Of a stretch of DNA of 64,000 nt, positions 28,198 to 38,316 are shown in pieces (position 1 is the first letter of the stretch; each line of letters starts with the position of its first letter). The notes beneath the pieces are model-generated. The model ran no database searches, was not told the origin of the DNA, and saw only the letters and a program-made list of their open reading frames with translations. The DNA lies in assembly GCA_944472135.2 (NCBI GenBank), contig OX235263.1, positions 2,215,517 through 2,279,516 on the forward strand, given 5' to 3'. A program made the translations under genes and the position numbers. This DNA is from Trichobilharzia regenti. Its lineage: Eukaryota; Platyhelminthes; Trematoda; Strigeidida; Schistosomatidae.

Positions 28198-30090
28198 ATG
28201 ATTCTGGAATATACGAAGCTCGTAAAAGAGCCCCGCTCTTCAATTCTGATCATTGTATTGTACGAGTCTTACCCAAAATTTACGGAAAATTACACAGTAA
28301 AGCCTTCTCAAACTTGTCTAAGAAAGTTGTTCACAGATGCTACTCAAATGAGAACGTACATCATCTTAGAAACATGCTCAGTGACACAAGATGGGATTTG
28401 TTTAATGATGATTCACTTGATGGCAATATCTCTAATATTACATCCTATCTGAAATTCTGTTTTGAAATCTGTTGTCCAAAAGAAACACTATTCGTCAAAT
28501 TTGACCGTTTCTCCTCCCCTCAGCTTCGTAGAGAGAAGGAAAAACTGTATAAGATGAAAGATAAAAGTGGTGTAAAAAGAACTAACTTCTTAATTAAGTC
28601 TGAAATGCAGAGGTTGAATGTAATATATAACCAGAAATTCATATCCTGCAAAAATCCTTCTAATATGTGGAAACTATTTAAGGAAATCACTGGTGGTAAG
28701 CAGATAAACAATATTCCATATTCTTTTGATGTATGTACTCTTAACAAATCTTTTATTTACTCTCCCTCAAATGCCATGCTTCCCAGCATCACTTGTGTTA
28801 ATAATAGCCCCTTTCCAGGTTTTAACACAAATGATGTTCAAAAGTGCCTCAAGTCTCTAAACCCTTCCCAGAGCTTAGGTCCCGATTATGTACCTAGTAT
28901 TAATTTTAAAAAATGTTCTGATATTCTGTGTCACCCTCTTACTGATCTATTTAACAAATCTTTTTCCGATAATATTGTGCCTGCCGTTTGGAAGGACATT
29001 AAAGTTGTACCCATACCTAAATCATCCACTGGAGCATGTGTCAAATTTAGACCCATTGCTATTACCTCTCCTTTTTTGAAAACTATGGAGAAATTACTTT
29101 TACTTAGTCTTGTACCTTCGCTTAAATCCTTTAATGACCCTAAACAATTTGCCTATAAGCACAGTAGAAGCACTTTAGATGCAGCTGCCGTCTTATATCA
29201 TAACATTGCTTCCAGTCTAGACAAGGGGGCTAAATTTGTTCGTTGTGCCTTCCTAGACTATACATCTGCTTTAAACTCGGTCCCTAGGGACATCTTATTA
29301 AATAAACTTGCTGCTAGTCAAACAGAATGTTGGGCTGTTAACTGGTTACATTCCTATTTCTCAGATAGAAAGCAGTACACCGTATATAAAGGGAAGTCGT
29401 CCACTTCATTGCCTACTGAAGCTGGTGTCCCTCAAGGTGCTGTTCTTTCTCCTTTTCTTTTTTCTTTCTTCTTGCATGACTTGCCTCACTCTGATGAAGC
29501 ACACTGATGATGATTTAACGGTTTCAATGGCTGTTAACTCCCAGCTAGATTGTACTAAAATAAATAGCTTTCTATCGGAAGTCAGCAAATGGTCTGAGTC
29601 TAACGGTCTTAAACTGAATCCTTCTAAGTGTCAAACTGTTGATTTCAGCTTAAGATGTAAACGACAGTTAAAAGAAGTCATCGATTCTCATGACAGTTGT
29701 AAAATTGACGACAATGATATAGGAATCAAATCAGAAATTAAGTATCTTGGACTCATTCTCTCTTCTGATCTCTCCTGGTCTTCCCATGTCTTAGCAATCT
29801 CCAGTAAAATATTCCGCCTGACATTTTACATTAAGAAGTTAAGACACTCGGGTATAACTCAACCCTTCCTCTTACAGTTCATAAACTCTTGCATCCTATC
29901 TATTCTTCTTTATTGTTCACCCTTATTCTTTCCTGGTTTGCCTAAAAAGGACTATGTCACGATTCGTAGAATTCTGAAGACTGTCAGTAGGGTGAGTGGT
30001 GTCCCAGTGGACCACATAGTTAACGTCGTTGTCGATAGGCACTTGACTTCATGCAATAAATTTGCTAAAGGAATTTTGTCTGACTTGTAG
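28198..30090 (+). pseudogene. CR1-A LINE reverse transcriptase, broken at the catalytic site
   Basis: The frame 28314-29507 runs from the end of the endonuclease through SQSLGPDYVPS, WKDIKVVPIPKSS, FRPIAITSPFLKTMEKLL, RSTLDAAAVLYHNI, CAFLDYTSALNSVP and AGVPQGAVLSPFLFSFFLHDLP. At 29500-29515 the sequence that should encode NFVKYADDLT (seen intact in the copy at 61490-61450) is reduced to a deletion that leaves TDDDLT in another frame. The second frame continues to 30090 with WSESNGLKLNPSKCQ and IKYLGLILSSDLSWSSH. The element cannot make an active RT. Confidence 0.75.
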
Positions 30091-30191
30091 CTTCCACTTT
30101 ACCCTCAGCTTTCACCTTGCATCTCCTCAGGTAGAACAAGAAGTAACTTCAGAAAACTGTATGCTCGCACGTCTAAGTATAAAAATTCTAT

Positions 30192-30306
30192 GATATTTTT
30201 ATTTTTTTTATATTTTTGATTACAGCTTGATTCCACACCGTATTTTTGGTACAAGTATGGAATTTTCAGCATGGATATCGGTAGCCCAAATTTCGCAGGC
30301 CGACCA
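30192..30306 (-). mobile_element. tRNA-headed SINE, copy 2, headless, inside CR1-A
   Basis: The uninterrupted CR1-A copy at 60780 reads CTATGATACCATACTTGGC. Here the same site is split after CTATGATA by about 115 bases ending GCCGA, before CCATACTTGGC. The insert is the 3' half of the SINE (GGCCTGCGAAATTTGGG to ATCAAAAATA). Truncation falls exactly where SINE and target share CCATA. Confidence 0.75.
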
Positions 30307-30899
30307 TACTTGGCATGTATTTTATGTGATGAAAATAGTGTCAGGCAAGAATTAACTAACCTTTTTTCATCTATTTAATAAACAATTTCCTCCATCCATC
30401 CATCCTTATATACCTTCAAGTTTTACTTTTATTATTTCTATTATATTTATGGTCCTGTTACCTCTCTGTTTTACTCTCATAATTGCAAACACCAACTTAT
30501 CTCCATGACGGCTGTAATCTTTGTTTTTCCCCTCACCATATCATGTAAAGAGAACATTATACTCAATATTTTTAAACATGTTAGGATTTCTATACCACAT
30601 TGCCAATACTGTGTGAAATAAGCCAACGGCAATTTTCGCTTGTATTCTTATTATTATTACCCTAGCTGTTATCATTATTATTGCTATTTCCATTTTATAT
30701 GCTGCATGTTTTTGACACTACCTCTATTGTGAACGTGGAAAATTTTCTGTGTGATTAATTTTATTTATAATTTGAGGAAATTAGATGCAATATTGTGATT
30801 AATGCTGAAAATTCCATTCTGTATCACAAGTACTGTTTTGGGAATAAAGTAAATCATTATTATTATTAATACATCAAATGTTGTGGATTCTGCCTTGAC

Positions 30900-31300
30900 G
30901 ACCTACCCTTGAAGAACTGTAGGACTTACAACAGTACGCCTACAACCCTTCTCAGGTTGACGTCCTGGGTTGGAAAATCGTCGCAGAGTTCATTTGCTGA
31001 CTTCCGTCTATCATCTATATCCTCAAATCTGAACGGCAACACGCCCATGTCATTGTATCGTGGAATGTAGATGGCCAACAAGCATACGACGTATGTTACG
31101 AACCAAGCGTATGCACAGAGTAATTTACATCAAAGATAACAGCATTCAAATAGTAATTTGAAACTCGAAATGCCTTTAGTCGTGCAAGTCAGTTTAGCAA
31201 TTACCCTCTCATACACAGTTGGCTTATCATCACTAAACTGACGATTGACCTTCGTGCTTTCAAACGGACCTATACCAGCATAGTCACACACGCACGCTGA
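30900..31300. other. Second copy of the 60-bp block, then unassigned sequence
   Basis: 30900-30962 repeats 25845-25910. The next 330 bases show no frame or repeat I recognise. They lie just downstream (minus strand) of the BEL/Pao-like gag remnant and could be its continuation. Confidence 0.35.
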
Positions 31301-31308
31301 TTCCACAT

Positions 31309-32509
31309 TTAGCTTACCACTAAACTTGTTCCTAGACGAGGGCTGATCTTCATGAACTTTCTTTGCAGACTCACTGGTAATCTCTTGGCAACAGTCTCAA
31401 GCACGGAACTTGAATTCAACTTACCTACGCAATTAAGAGACACAAGTGTATTTCTATATACTATTAAACTGTCCAAGGACTCTGCGAGTTCCTCTGAATT
31501 ATCGTTTAACTGTGATCCATTACCTTTCACGGTCTCAAAAGTACTACGGGATATCATAAATGGTTTTCCAAACCTTTGACGTAATATCCTCATAGCCTCT
31601 GTATATCCTTCGTTCGAAAACATAAACCTGCAGCACTGTATGGCTCTTGCAGCAACACCAGTGCAATACCTCAACAAATACATTAACTTCTTCTTTTTTC
31701 AAAGATACTGCTTTCAACGAAGGCACTGATACAGCGCTGCAATTCTCTACTTATTCGTGATATTGCTCGCCCATGTGGTGAATAACGGGATCATCAGTAT
31801 TATAAAATCTGCTGACAAGTTCAAAGTGGGTCTCATAAACAACTGGAAATGCCACAAATATGATGTACTTACAGGTGAATCTAAAATTTAATAGACTTTA
31901 AAACTCTTTCTGAATGATTTACTGATAATTATTGTTTATTTTGCATCTCTTATGTATCACGTCAGCACCTGTACAGAAATGCTACTTACCTTCCCAACTA
32001 ACGCAATCATTTATGATTCCCGCGTGAAATTGACATGTATTTTTTTCAATCACAGTTTAGATTTGACGCTATATCTATTTCCTTATTTGTACACTTCATT
32101 TTACATGTTTCTCTCACATTTACCAGTATTCAACTTATTTCTAAATTAACAAATCATATTATATATTCTATAAGTTTTCATAAGTGTACATATGTTCGTG
32201 TCTGTAAAAATGGCTGGTTTCTGTAACAGAAATAAAATATTATTATTATTCATTTCGTTATTTAAAATAGAGCCACTCAACATGACCTCACACCTTGATA
32301 AACTGTGGGTAGTCGGCTGGGTTTCCATCAAAGTACCGAGGTTCAAACTTGAGGAGTCTTAAATCGCTACTATCCCTGAATGGCGAAGCGTGAACATCAG
32401 ACTCATCAAGCCAAGCATCCTTCATATCATTACAATTAACAGGCAATTCATCGTTACTTACTTTTTTGTCTGCTTCCACGGTGCTACGTCTATTCTTTGG
32501 CCCAGGCAT
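31309..32509 (-). pseudogene. BEL/Pao-type LTR retrotransposon gag remnant
   Basis: The minus frame 32509-32288 begins MPGPKNRRST and reaches LLKFEPRYFDGNPADYPQFIK, the start of the conserved BEL/Pao gag domain. After an unrelated 550-base interruption it resumes at about 31735-31309 with LLRYCTGVAARAIQCC, GYTEAMRILRQRFGKPFMIS and LNCVGKLNSSSVLETVAKRLP, the familiar second half of that domain. Schistosomes are known to carry such elements (Sinbad). No pol domain or LTR is visible, so this is a fragment in at least two frames. Confidence 0.7.
31740..32280 (+). mobile_element. Unidentified insertion within the BEL/Pao-like gag
   Basis: Sequence interrupting the gag domain. Its plus-strand end GTAACAGAAATAAAATATTATTATTATT resembles the AATAAA-plus-(ATT)n 3' end of a LINE. 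I cannot place the rest in any of the window's families. Confidence 0.35.
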
Positions 32510-32960
32510 TATCCAACGTCACCAAAGGATCCAAACTGCGTTGATAATCCGTGTCCAAAGAGATGCTGGCTCCAGACACAATAAGTAATCCCGGAAGTTC
32601 CAGAAAGCAATCAAGAACACGAATAAATTCTGTCCCAGAAGGCGCTCGAAAAACGAATAGAAACTGTCAAGGAACTTACCCCTAAGTTCCTATTTTTACG
32701 AAGACGCTGCCCACCGATAAATACTATGTACTTTCTTCGACTTTAACCTTTAAAACACCAGTATTGTAAGAAGGAAGTTATACTGTTTGGAAATAAAGCG
32801 GAACAGTAAAAGTCTATAAACAAATATTTTAGACAAAATTATGGAGTACTTTTATTTGTTTTTGGTCGTCCTCGTCGAACTTGTACACGATCGAACCGTT
32901 TCCTCTTCGAGTTGCCCAACAATGGCTACCAGTTTCAAAACAAACTCTCAACGTTCACCT
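32510..32960. other. Unassigned AT-rich sequence
   Basis: No convincing frame on either strand and no match that I can see to other parts of the window, apart from the start of CR1-C at its right end. Confidence 0.3.
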
Positions 32961-33066
32961 CCATTGCCATTTGTGTTTACGTCTGAGTAACTTACGAATC
33001 ACTTGGTTCATCCAAGGGGGCAATGTTTCCGACCCCGTAGGACAGACCAAGGGATGAAAGGTTCAG

Positions 33067-33875
33067 TTACTTGGGAGTAAAGTTTTTAAATAGGTTCCAT
33101 GTGGCTTCTACTTGGGACTCTGGGTTGATGCACCAGTTTACTGAGTTGGCTGCTGAGATGATTGTATTTATATCAGCTTTCCAAACGTTTGGTCGGGCTG
33201 GGGTTTTGGCCCTTCCTGCCGTTCCTGTGAACTTGAAAGTGAGCACAGCATGATCACTTCTTGAAGGAGGAAGATGTTGCATGAGATCCACATACTCACC
33301 GTGGGACAACACTAGGTCCAGAGTTGAGGAGGAGTGTTGTGAGTCATATCGCGTGAACTTAACAATATGTTGGACTAGGGCTAGCAATATACTAGATTCC
33401 AGCAGTTTATGATCAAAGGAGTTGACTGAAGATGGAGTTGTTAAGCTCGTCCATTCAACTGTGGAGTCTTTGAAGTCAGCGACATTTCGAAGTCCAGGGA
33501 GTCATCTGCACTACAGTCAGGACTGCGGGACATAGCAATGAGATCAATGTCTTGGCCTACGCATTTAAGTATGCAGCGTAGAAGTTCGCATGACTCACTT
33601 TCTTGAGCGAGTGCTTCGACACTACGCACGGTTAAGCATTTCTTGAGGTAGATGACTACGCCACCCCCCTTGCGGTTTAGTAAGTCCACTGTACGCACTT
33701 CGAAGTTAACTTCGTTGTCAGTGACATCGGGTATGAGCCATGTCTCTGTGATGATAATTACATCCGGGTTTCCGGAGTCTATCATGTCAACCAACTCAGT
33801 CCGTTCATTCGACAGGCTGTAGGCGTTTGTGTAGCAAACTGTCAATTCACTTCGGTGCTTCCTTGGCCTACTCAC
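33067..33875 (-). pseudogene. CR1-like AP endonuclease domain
   Basis: LTVCYTNAYSLSNERTELVDMI and PDVIIITETWLIPDVTD (endonuclease motifs at the N-terminus, with the ETWL glutamate) run to RKGGGVVIYLK and LRCILK. A frame break at about 33440 leads into SSSTLDLVLSHGEYV and PPSRSDHAVLTFKF (SDH motif, 33310-33230). In CR1 this domain nicks the target for insertion. The break and missing middle make it inactive. Confidence 0.7.
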
Positions 33876-34041
33876 AGAGGTTTCGGGATCATTAAACTGA
33901 GAACTAAGACAACCCGAAAACCCTTAATTTTAAGGTTCCTTTTGCCTTTTCGGCGCCGTTCGCTTAATTCTAGGGTCGCAGACTGTCTTTGACACAGTCT
34001 GCTGGGCTTAAGTCGGAGCGGACACATATCCGTAATCCTTT

Positions 34042-34230
34042 ATTTTTTTTTGATTTACAGCTTGATTCCACGCTGTATTTTTCGTAAAAGTATGGAATTT
34101 TCAGCATGTGATATCGGTAGACCAAATTTTGCAGGCCGACCATAGATATCAGGTGTGCGTCGGCAGGGGATCGAACCTCGGACCATATGCATGGTGGGCG
34201 AGACTCCTAACGACTGTGCCACCGACGCAC
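34042..34230 (-). mobile_element. tRNA-headed SINE, copy 3, complete, inside CR1-C ORF1
   Basis: The full minus-strand unit: tRNA-like head (34157-34228), body GGTCGGCCTGCAAAATTTGG, CTGAAAATTCCATACTTTTACG, AATCAAGCTGTAAATCA and an A-rich end at about 34042. It splits ORF1 of the CR1-like element after LSKSQTP. Confidence 0.75.
34157..34228 (-). pseudogene. tRNA-like head of the SINE with a perfect acceptor stem
   Basis: 5' GCGTCGG (34228-34222) pairs with 3' CCGACGC (34163-34157) over all seven positions. The A box TGGCACAGTCG is nearly canonical and the B box GGTTCGATCCC is complete. The anticodon arm does not form a normal 5-bp stem; the region is instead a CCATGCATGG-like hairpin. It is therefore a pol III promoter head, not a working tRNA gene. 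Confidence 0.6.
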
Positions 34231-34511
34231 GGAGTTTGAGATTTGCTAAGAATAGCATCCCTCTCTTCTTTCGAGTTTAGTACGACTATGAGGAGACGTA
34301 CATGCTGACTTATTGTGGGGTCAGGCCTTTGGCTTATTCTATATACGCTGTGTATAGTAATGCCTGATACTGTTTGTGGCAGTAGCTTCTCTAAAAGGGA
34401 CTCAACCGAGTCAAGGTCATGCTCGGATCTGGCCTTGGGATAGGGGACCAGTGGCTCTTCCACTTTGTGGAGAATGAGCGACCCGTTAGAGAGATGAGGT
34501 TTGCTTTCCAT

Positions 34512-35100
34512 GGCTTTCTTGCTGTGCGGAGTAAGTGTCTTTATGTCCTTCGTGGGCGGTGCAGCCGATGTGTTATTCTTATCCCGCTTTCTGCGAGAGA
34601 CTACATTACGCCGTTCATTGGCGTCCTCCTCGTTAATCGTAGTGGGACTTATCTGCCTATCTGTCGCTAAATTTGAAATATGAAACGGCTACGAGAGACT
34701 ACAACTCGATGGGATTACCAACAATCCATATGGATATAGTTCCTCGTTGGTTTTTGACTCTCACACTGTATCCCCAAGGTGTTAGCATTCACTGAGAAAA
34801 AAATGGGAAGGTGGATCAGGTCCATAGTAATTTCCCAGAACTTTGTACGTTGTGATGAGATTACTACTCTTACTACTGTATGACAAATAGAAGAGGTTTA
34901 AACTGCCAAGGCCTCCCTAATACAGTAGGTAAGCGATACCAAGAATCACCCGTGTACGCAATCCTTGAGATACATACAACGTGTATAAGTCACCTTTTGG
35001 AAAGCGGTTGGAGGTATGAATGCAGTTCTCTAGTTCTGAAGTCACCAGCTATGTACATAAAGTGGTGGCAATACCTAAGATCCCCAGTAAAATTCTAATA
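34512..35100. other. Unassigned sequence upstream of CR1-C
   Basis: Part may be the 5' region of the CR1-like copy. Short frames exist on both strands but none has a recognisable motif. Confidence 0.3.
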
Positions 35101-37150
35101 GGGATAGCTGAGAATGAGCTATTGTGACCATCAGCAAAATTATTCCTTCAGGTTCTATACTTATAGCGCACTTGTGACCATTTATGAACAGCGGAATTAC
35201 TGGCTTTTTGGGAGCCATACACTTATTTACTTACTTAAAAATGACATAGCATTTCGGTCATGATTTCATCGTTCAGTTTGTAATTTTAATCATTATTACG
35301 TTTTCAATAGATTGTTTATTTACAATGCTGGCCTCCTTATACAGATTATATTTAATAACCCTACCGTTTCTGTAGTGTCTTTCTTTCCACTTTATATATT
35401 CAAATAAACTAAACCATTTTTGCACTTAACATGTAGAGCGAGCTTCCATTTCCTGATTTCCAATTAGATACCCCACTTTAGATAATTCCACATATTACGT
35501 AAAATACTTTCTACAACTTAATTACAAGTTTTCAGTTATTTACAATGAATTCCTTTTTGGATGTATATAATGTTGAAAATGATTTCCCACGGATGGATAT
35601 TCTCTTCATTGTTATATCTACCTTTTAGAACTCTCTAGGGCTTGAATCACAACTCTGTAAGTTGCTGGCTGTTAAGTTCACTAAAGACTTCTCCTCCTAA
35701 TGCCCTAATCAGTACTCTAACTAACGTATGAGTACCGATTAAGGAACTTGAAGTAAAAAATCTTGTGACTTAGTAGTGTGGATTATATTTTTACTGCAGA
35801 TGACATATCAAATACTGTACAACATATCTGTTAACGGGTTGGAGCAGCAAGCTCGAGAGCGCGCCTAATGACAGCACAACGAAGGAGCGAGTTACGTGCG
35901 ATCAGTCACTCCAGAAAACAATAATGTTTACATGAATGCGTTCAAACAAATGCTCAAATATTCAAGGTGCACTACACGTTATCCACTCTTAGAGGGTTGG
36001 TAGGGCACCGGCAACCTTCTATACACGAAATCAATGTGTTAAGAGATAGAGATTTGTACAATAACACTCAGAGAAAAAGGAAGAATTAAGGGAGTAATAA
36101 AGGAGTGTAAAAGTAAAGAAAAAGTCCCAGGTGAATAGGGGCACAATGCACATGACTAACGGAGTAAAGAGAAACAAAAGAAGAAATGACGCTGATGCCT
36201 TAGTGCGATTTCACAGAGATTTAAATTGTCTTTTATTATCACTTTAATTATATTATTTTTAAAATTTTTTCGTATCTACTATTATTTCTATTAACTCTGT
36301 ACCGGCACAGGGTTACGTGCCTGTAGTAATTTATTGAATTCGTAGTATTAGTATTTCGAGATGACCGAATTACAAGAATCCAAACAAAACACAGAGAGGG
36401 CGGAATTCAGGAACTTTTATTTAGCGGAATTCTTATGCAATTCATATAAGAAATATATTATCAATCAACAGTAAGTATTTAAACAATACAGAGATAGAAA
36501 TAGTCAATCACCACAGTAGCACTAGCGGCCTATCAACCTTTTACAGATTTGGTGTATAAGGTATTCAGCAATTATGACTTTTAATATTTTTTATCAGTGT
36601 TTTAGCGGCAAATACATCCCAAAAATTAACAGACCATAACTTTATCAACAATTAAGATTGAATGATAAACTTCATTGTTTCAATCGACTGATCAAGCCAT
36701 AGTCTATTGGATTTATAGATTTATTCGTCCCTGAGGTGTATAATTCATTAAACTGTTATAAATTCCCTCTTAGACAGCATAACGGTGTTATGCACACTAT
36801 CTATGACATGGGGCAATCATAAAGAATACGCGTCACACCTAAATGACCTTGTGACAACCAATCAAATGGTTTGATGTGTCAAATAACAACACTTGTGAGA
36901 AAGTGAAACACATTTTTGGAGCCGAAAAATATGTCCCGGATTTCCATGAATTTCCATTTGAAATATAGGGGATCAAAGAAGTTCGTCAAGTTAACTGGAC
37001 CTCACCTACTTCACTGTCATGGAGCAGTTTGTTTACCTTTGCAGAGTGAAACACACAGTGGTGAATATCATTTTCCAGTGACAAGAGTTCAGCGGAGGCG
37101 TTGTGGTATAACTGTGTATTTCAATCATCCACTCCAGTCATCGCTAATAA
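35101..37150. other. No supported gene (about 2 kb)
   Basis: A minus-strand frame near 35210-35070 beginning MAPKKPVIPLFINGHK and a plus-strand frame at 36916-37191 have no features I can assign. The remaining exons of the unknown minus-strand gene could be here, but none stood out. Confidence 0.3.
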
Positions 37151-37499
37151 ACAAACCTTTGAGAAACCGTTGTGGTGAGAGATGGCTGTGAACAAGCCAA
37201 AATTATAAACGATAATTTACGTCAGTGTTACGTCCGGAATCAGGATCGCGAGAAAAACGATAACAAAGCTAAACCTTGAGGAACTCACCAACCGACCAAC
37301 CACAATGGACTTAAAGTGTGCAAATACGATTCTGAGAAAAGGCCACAAGCAGTACGGAATAACCTTCAGCAAGAAATCAATCAATCAATCAGAAGAGTTT
37401 GCTTCTCCGCTAACAATAATGTACATACAAATCAGTAAATACCTCTCGATTTTCTGAATAAACGATCTGTTGCCTGGCTCTTGTCTTCTGTCGTTACAC
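37150..37499 (+). repeat. LTR-like interspersed repeat, copy 1
   Basis: The unit starts near TGTTACGTCC (37225), preceded by the conserved GTGGTGAGAGATGGCTG and AATTTACGTCAG. It ends CTTGTCTTCTGTCGTTACA. Copies lie at 55289-55601 (plus) and 56263-56790 (minus). TG...CA ends and about 275 bases suit a solo LTR or a Penelope terminal repeat; I cannot decide which. Confidence 0.5.
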
Positions 37500-38179
37500 C
37501 ATAAGAGTCATATTCTCCCTTCGCTAATTACGGTGGTGTTAAGAATATCCTGGCCACTAGGTTAGGTTGATCAGGCTAAAGAGTCAGCAGGTATTGTGGC
37601 TAAAGCCCATGGCTAACATTATAGATGGCTACACAACAATTATGGGAGTTTTATATGGTTGAAACCAACCGGAAATGAGCTTGAAGTCGTTTAAGCAGAG
37701 TAACTAATAGGTATCCAAGAGATATATCAAACCAGCTTCCATAAATTAATCTATTTTGAAAGCTTAAAGATTTAATTGGCTAATACCACTGCGCTTTGAG
37801 TAACGTGTCTGTGTTTTAGCAGTTGCCTGACACTAATTTTCAATGTTCAAGGTGCTGTCAGTTCCACAAATGGAAGGGAGATTAGAGAAATACTTGAGTG
37901 TTTATAATAAGTAAAATTTCGTTTTAATATCAACAATATATTTATTCATCTTTATATCGTAAAAAGTATTTTGTAGAACAAACTGAAAGCATAAAAAGTA
38001 TCTTATTTTTGATGGAGATATTCAAAGAAAAAAACATTCATCGTTTTTGTCTTTCGATGCATAAACTAAAACCAACAGATTGAACTAACTCTTTAGTCGG
38101 GTGATGTATCAACTGTCGAAATGCCAGATATAGCTAGCTGAACTAAGTGTACCATCCTGCGTATGTGTAATTGTCTTAC

Positions 38180-38316
38180 TTTCACTATTTCGAAAGCACC
38201 GCATAATTTGCATACATCACGACAGCTTGATGGATTGTTTTCTAGCAGATTTTTCCAGAAAGACACAGAATTAATTTTCAATTTTTGTACAATCATTTCC
38301 AAAATTTTATGTTGAT
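38180..38316 (-). CDS. Unknown gene, exon d
   Basis: Acceptor TTCCTTCATAG, 45 codons: QHKILEMIVQKLKINSVSFW, KNLLENNPSSCRDVCKLC and GAFEIVK before GTAAGA. Phase 0 at the donor. It contains two cysteine pairs (SCRDVCKLC) but no obvious metal site. Confidence 0.72.

Larger units (their letters stand above)
26180..30875 (+). mobile_element. CR1/Jockey-like LINE (family A), interrupted
   Basis: The endonuclease start (STNCRSLSNKINNLHSLL, then VITLQETW) lies at 26190-26300. The frame breaks, and RGGGVATFINSQWS follows to about 26580. A second LINE is inserted there. The element resumes near 28150 with LDLVFVNDSG and FNSDHCIV (endonuclease end), continues through the RT to about 30090, and ends with GGGAATAAAGTAAATC and (ATT)n at about 30870. 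A SINE is nested at 30192-30306. Confidence 0.7.
32965..34511 (-). mobile_element. CR1-like LINE (family C), 5' half with ORF1 and endonuclease
   Basis: On the minus strand, an ORF1 part (34511-34240: SLLEKLLPQTVSGITIHSVYRISQR, then HVRLLIVVLNSKEERDAILSK) is followed by a SINE insertion. The ORF1 end comes next, with an RIKRTAPKRQKEP-like basic patch near 33990-33930. ORF2 begins with the endonuclease at 33875. The copy stops at about 32965, before the RT. It overlaps the 24720-25495 fragment in sequence, so the two are different insertions. Confidence 0.7.

Noticed and set aside
25845..30962. Reading the 60-bp blocks at 25845 and 30900 as LTRs or a target-site duplication of CR1-A
   Set aside because: They are too diverged and too long for a duplication, too short for LTRs, and do not lie exactly at the element ends.
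34157..34228. A working tRNA gene (perfect acceptor stem)
   Set aside because: The anticodon arm is wrong and the same head heads other dispersed SINE copies.
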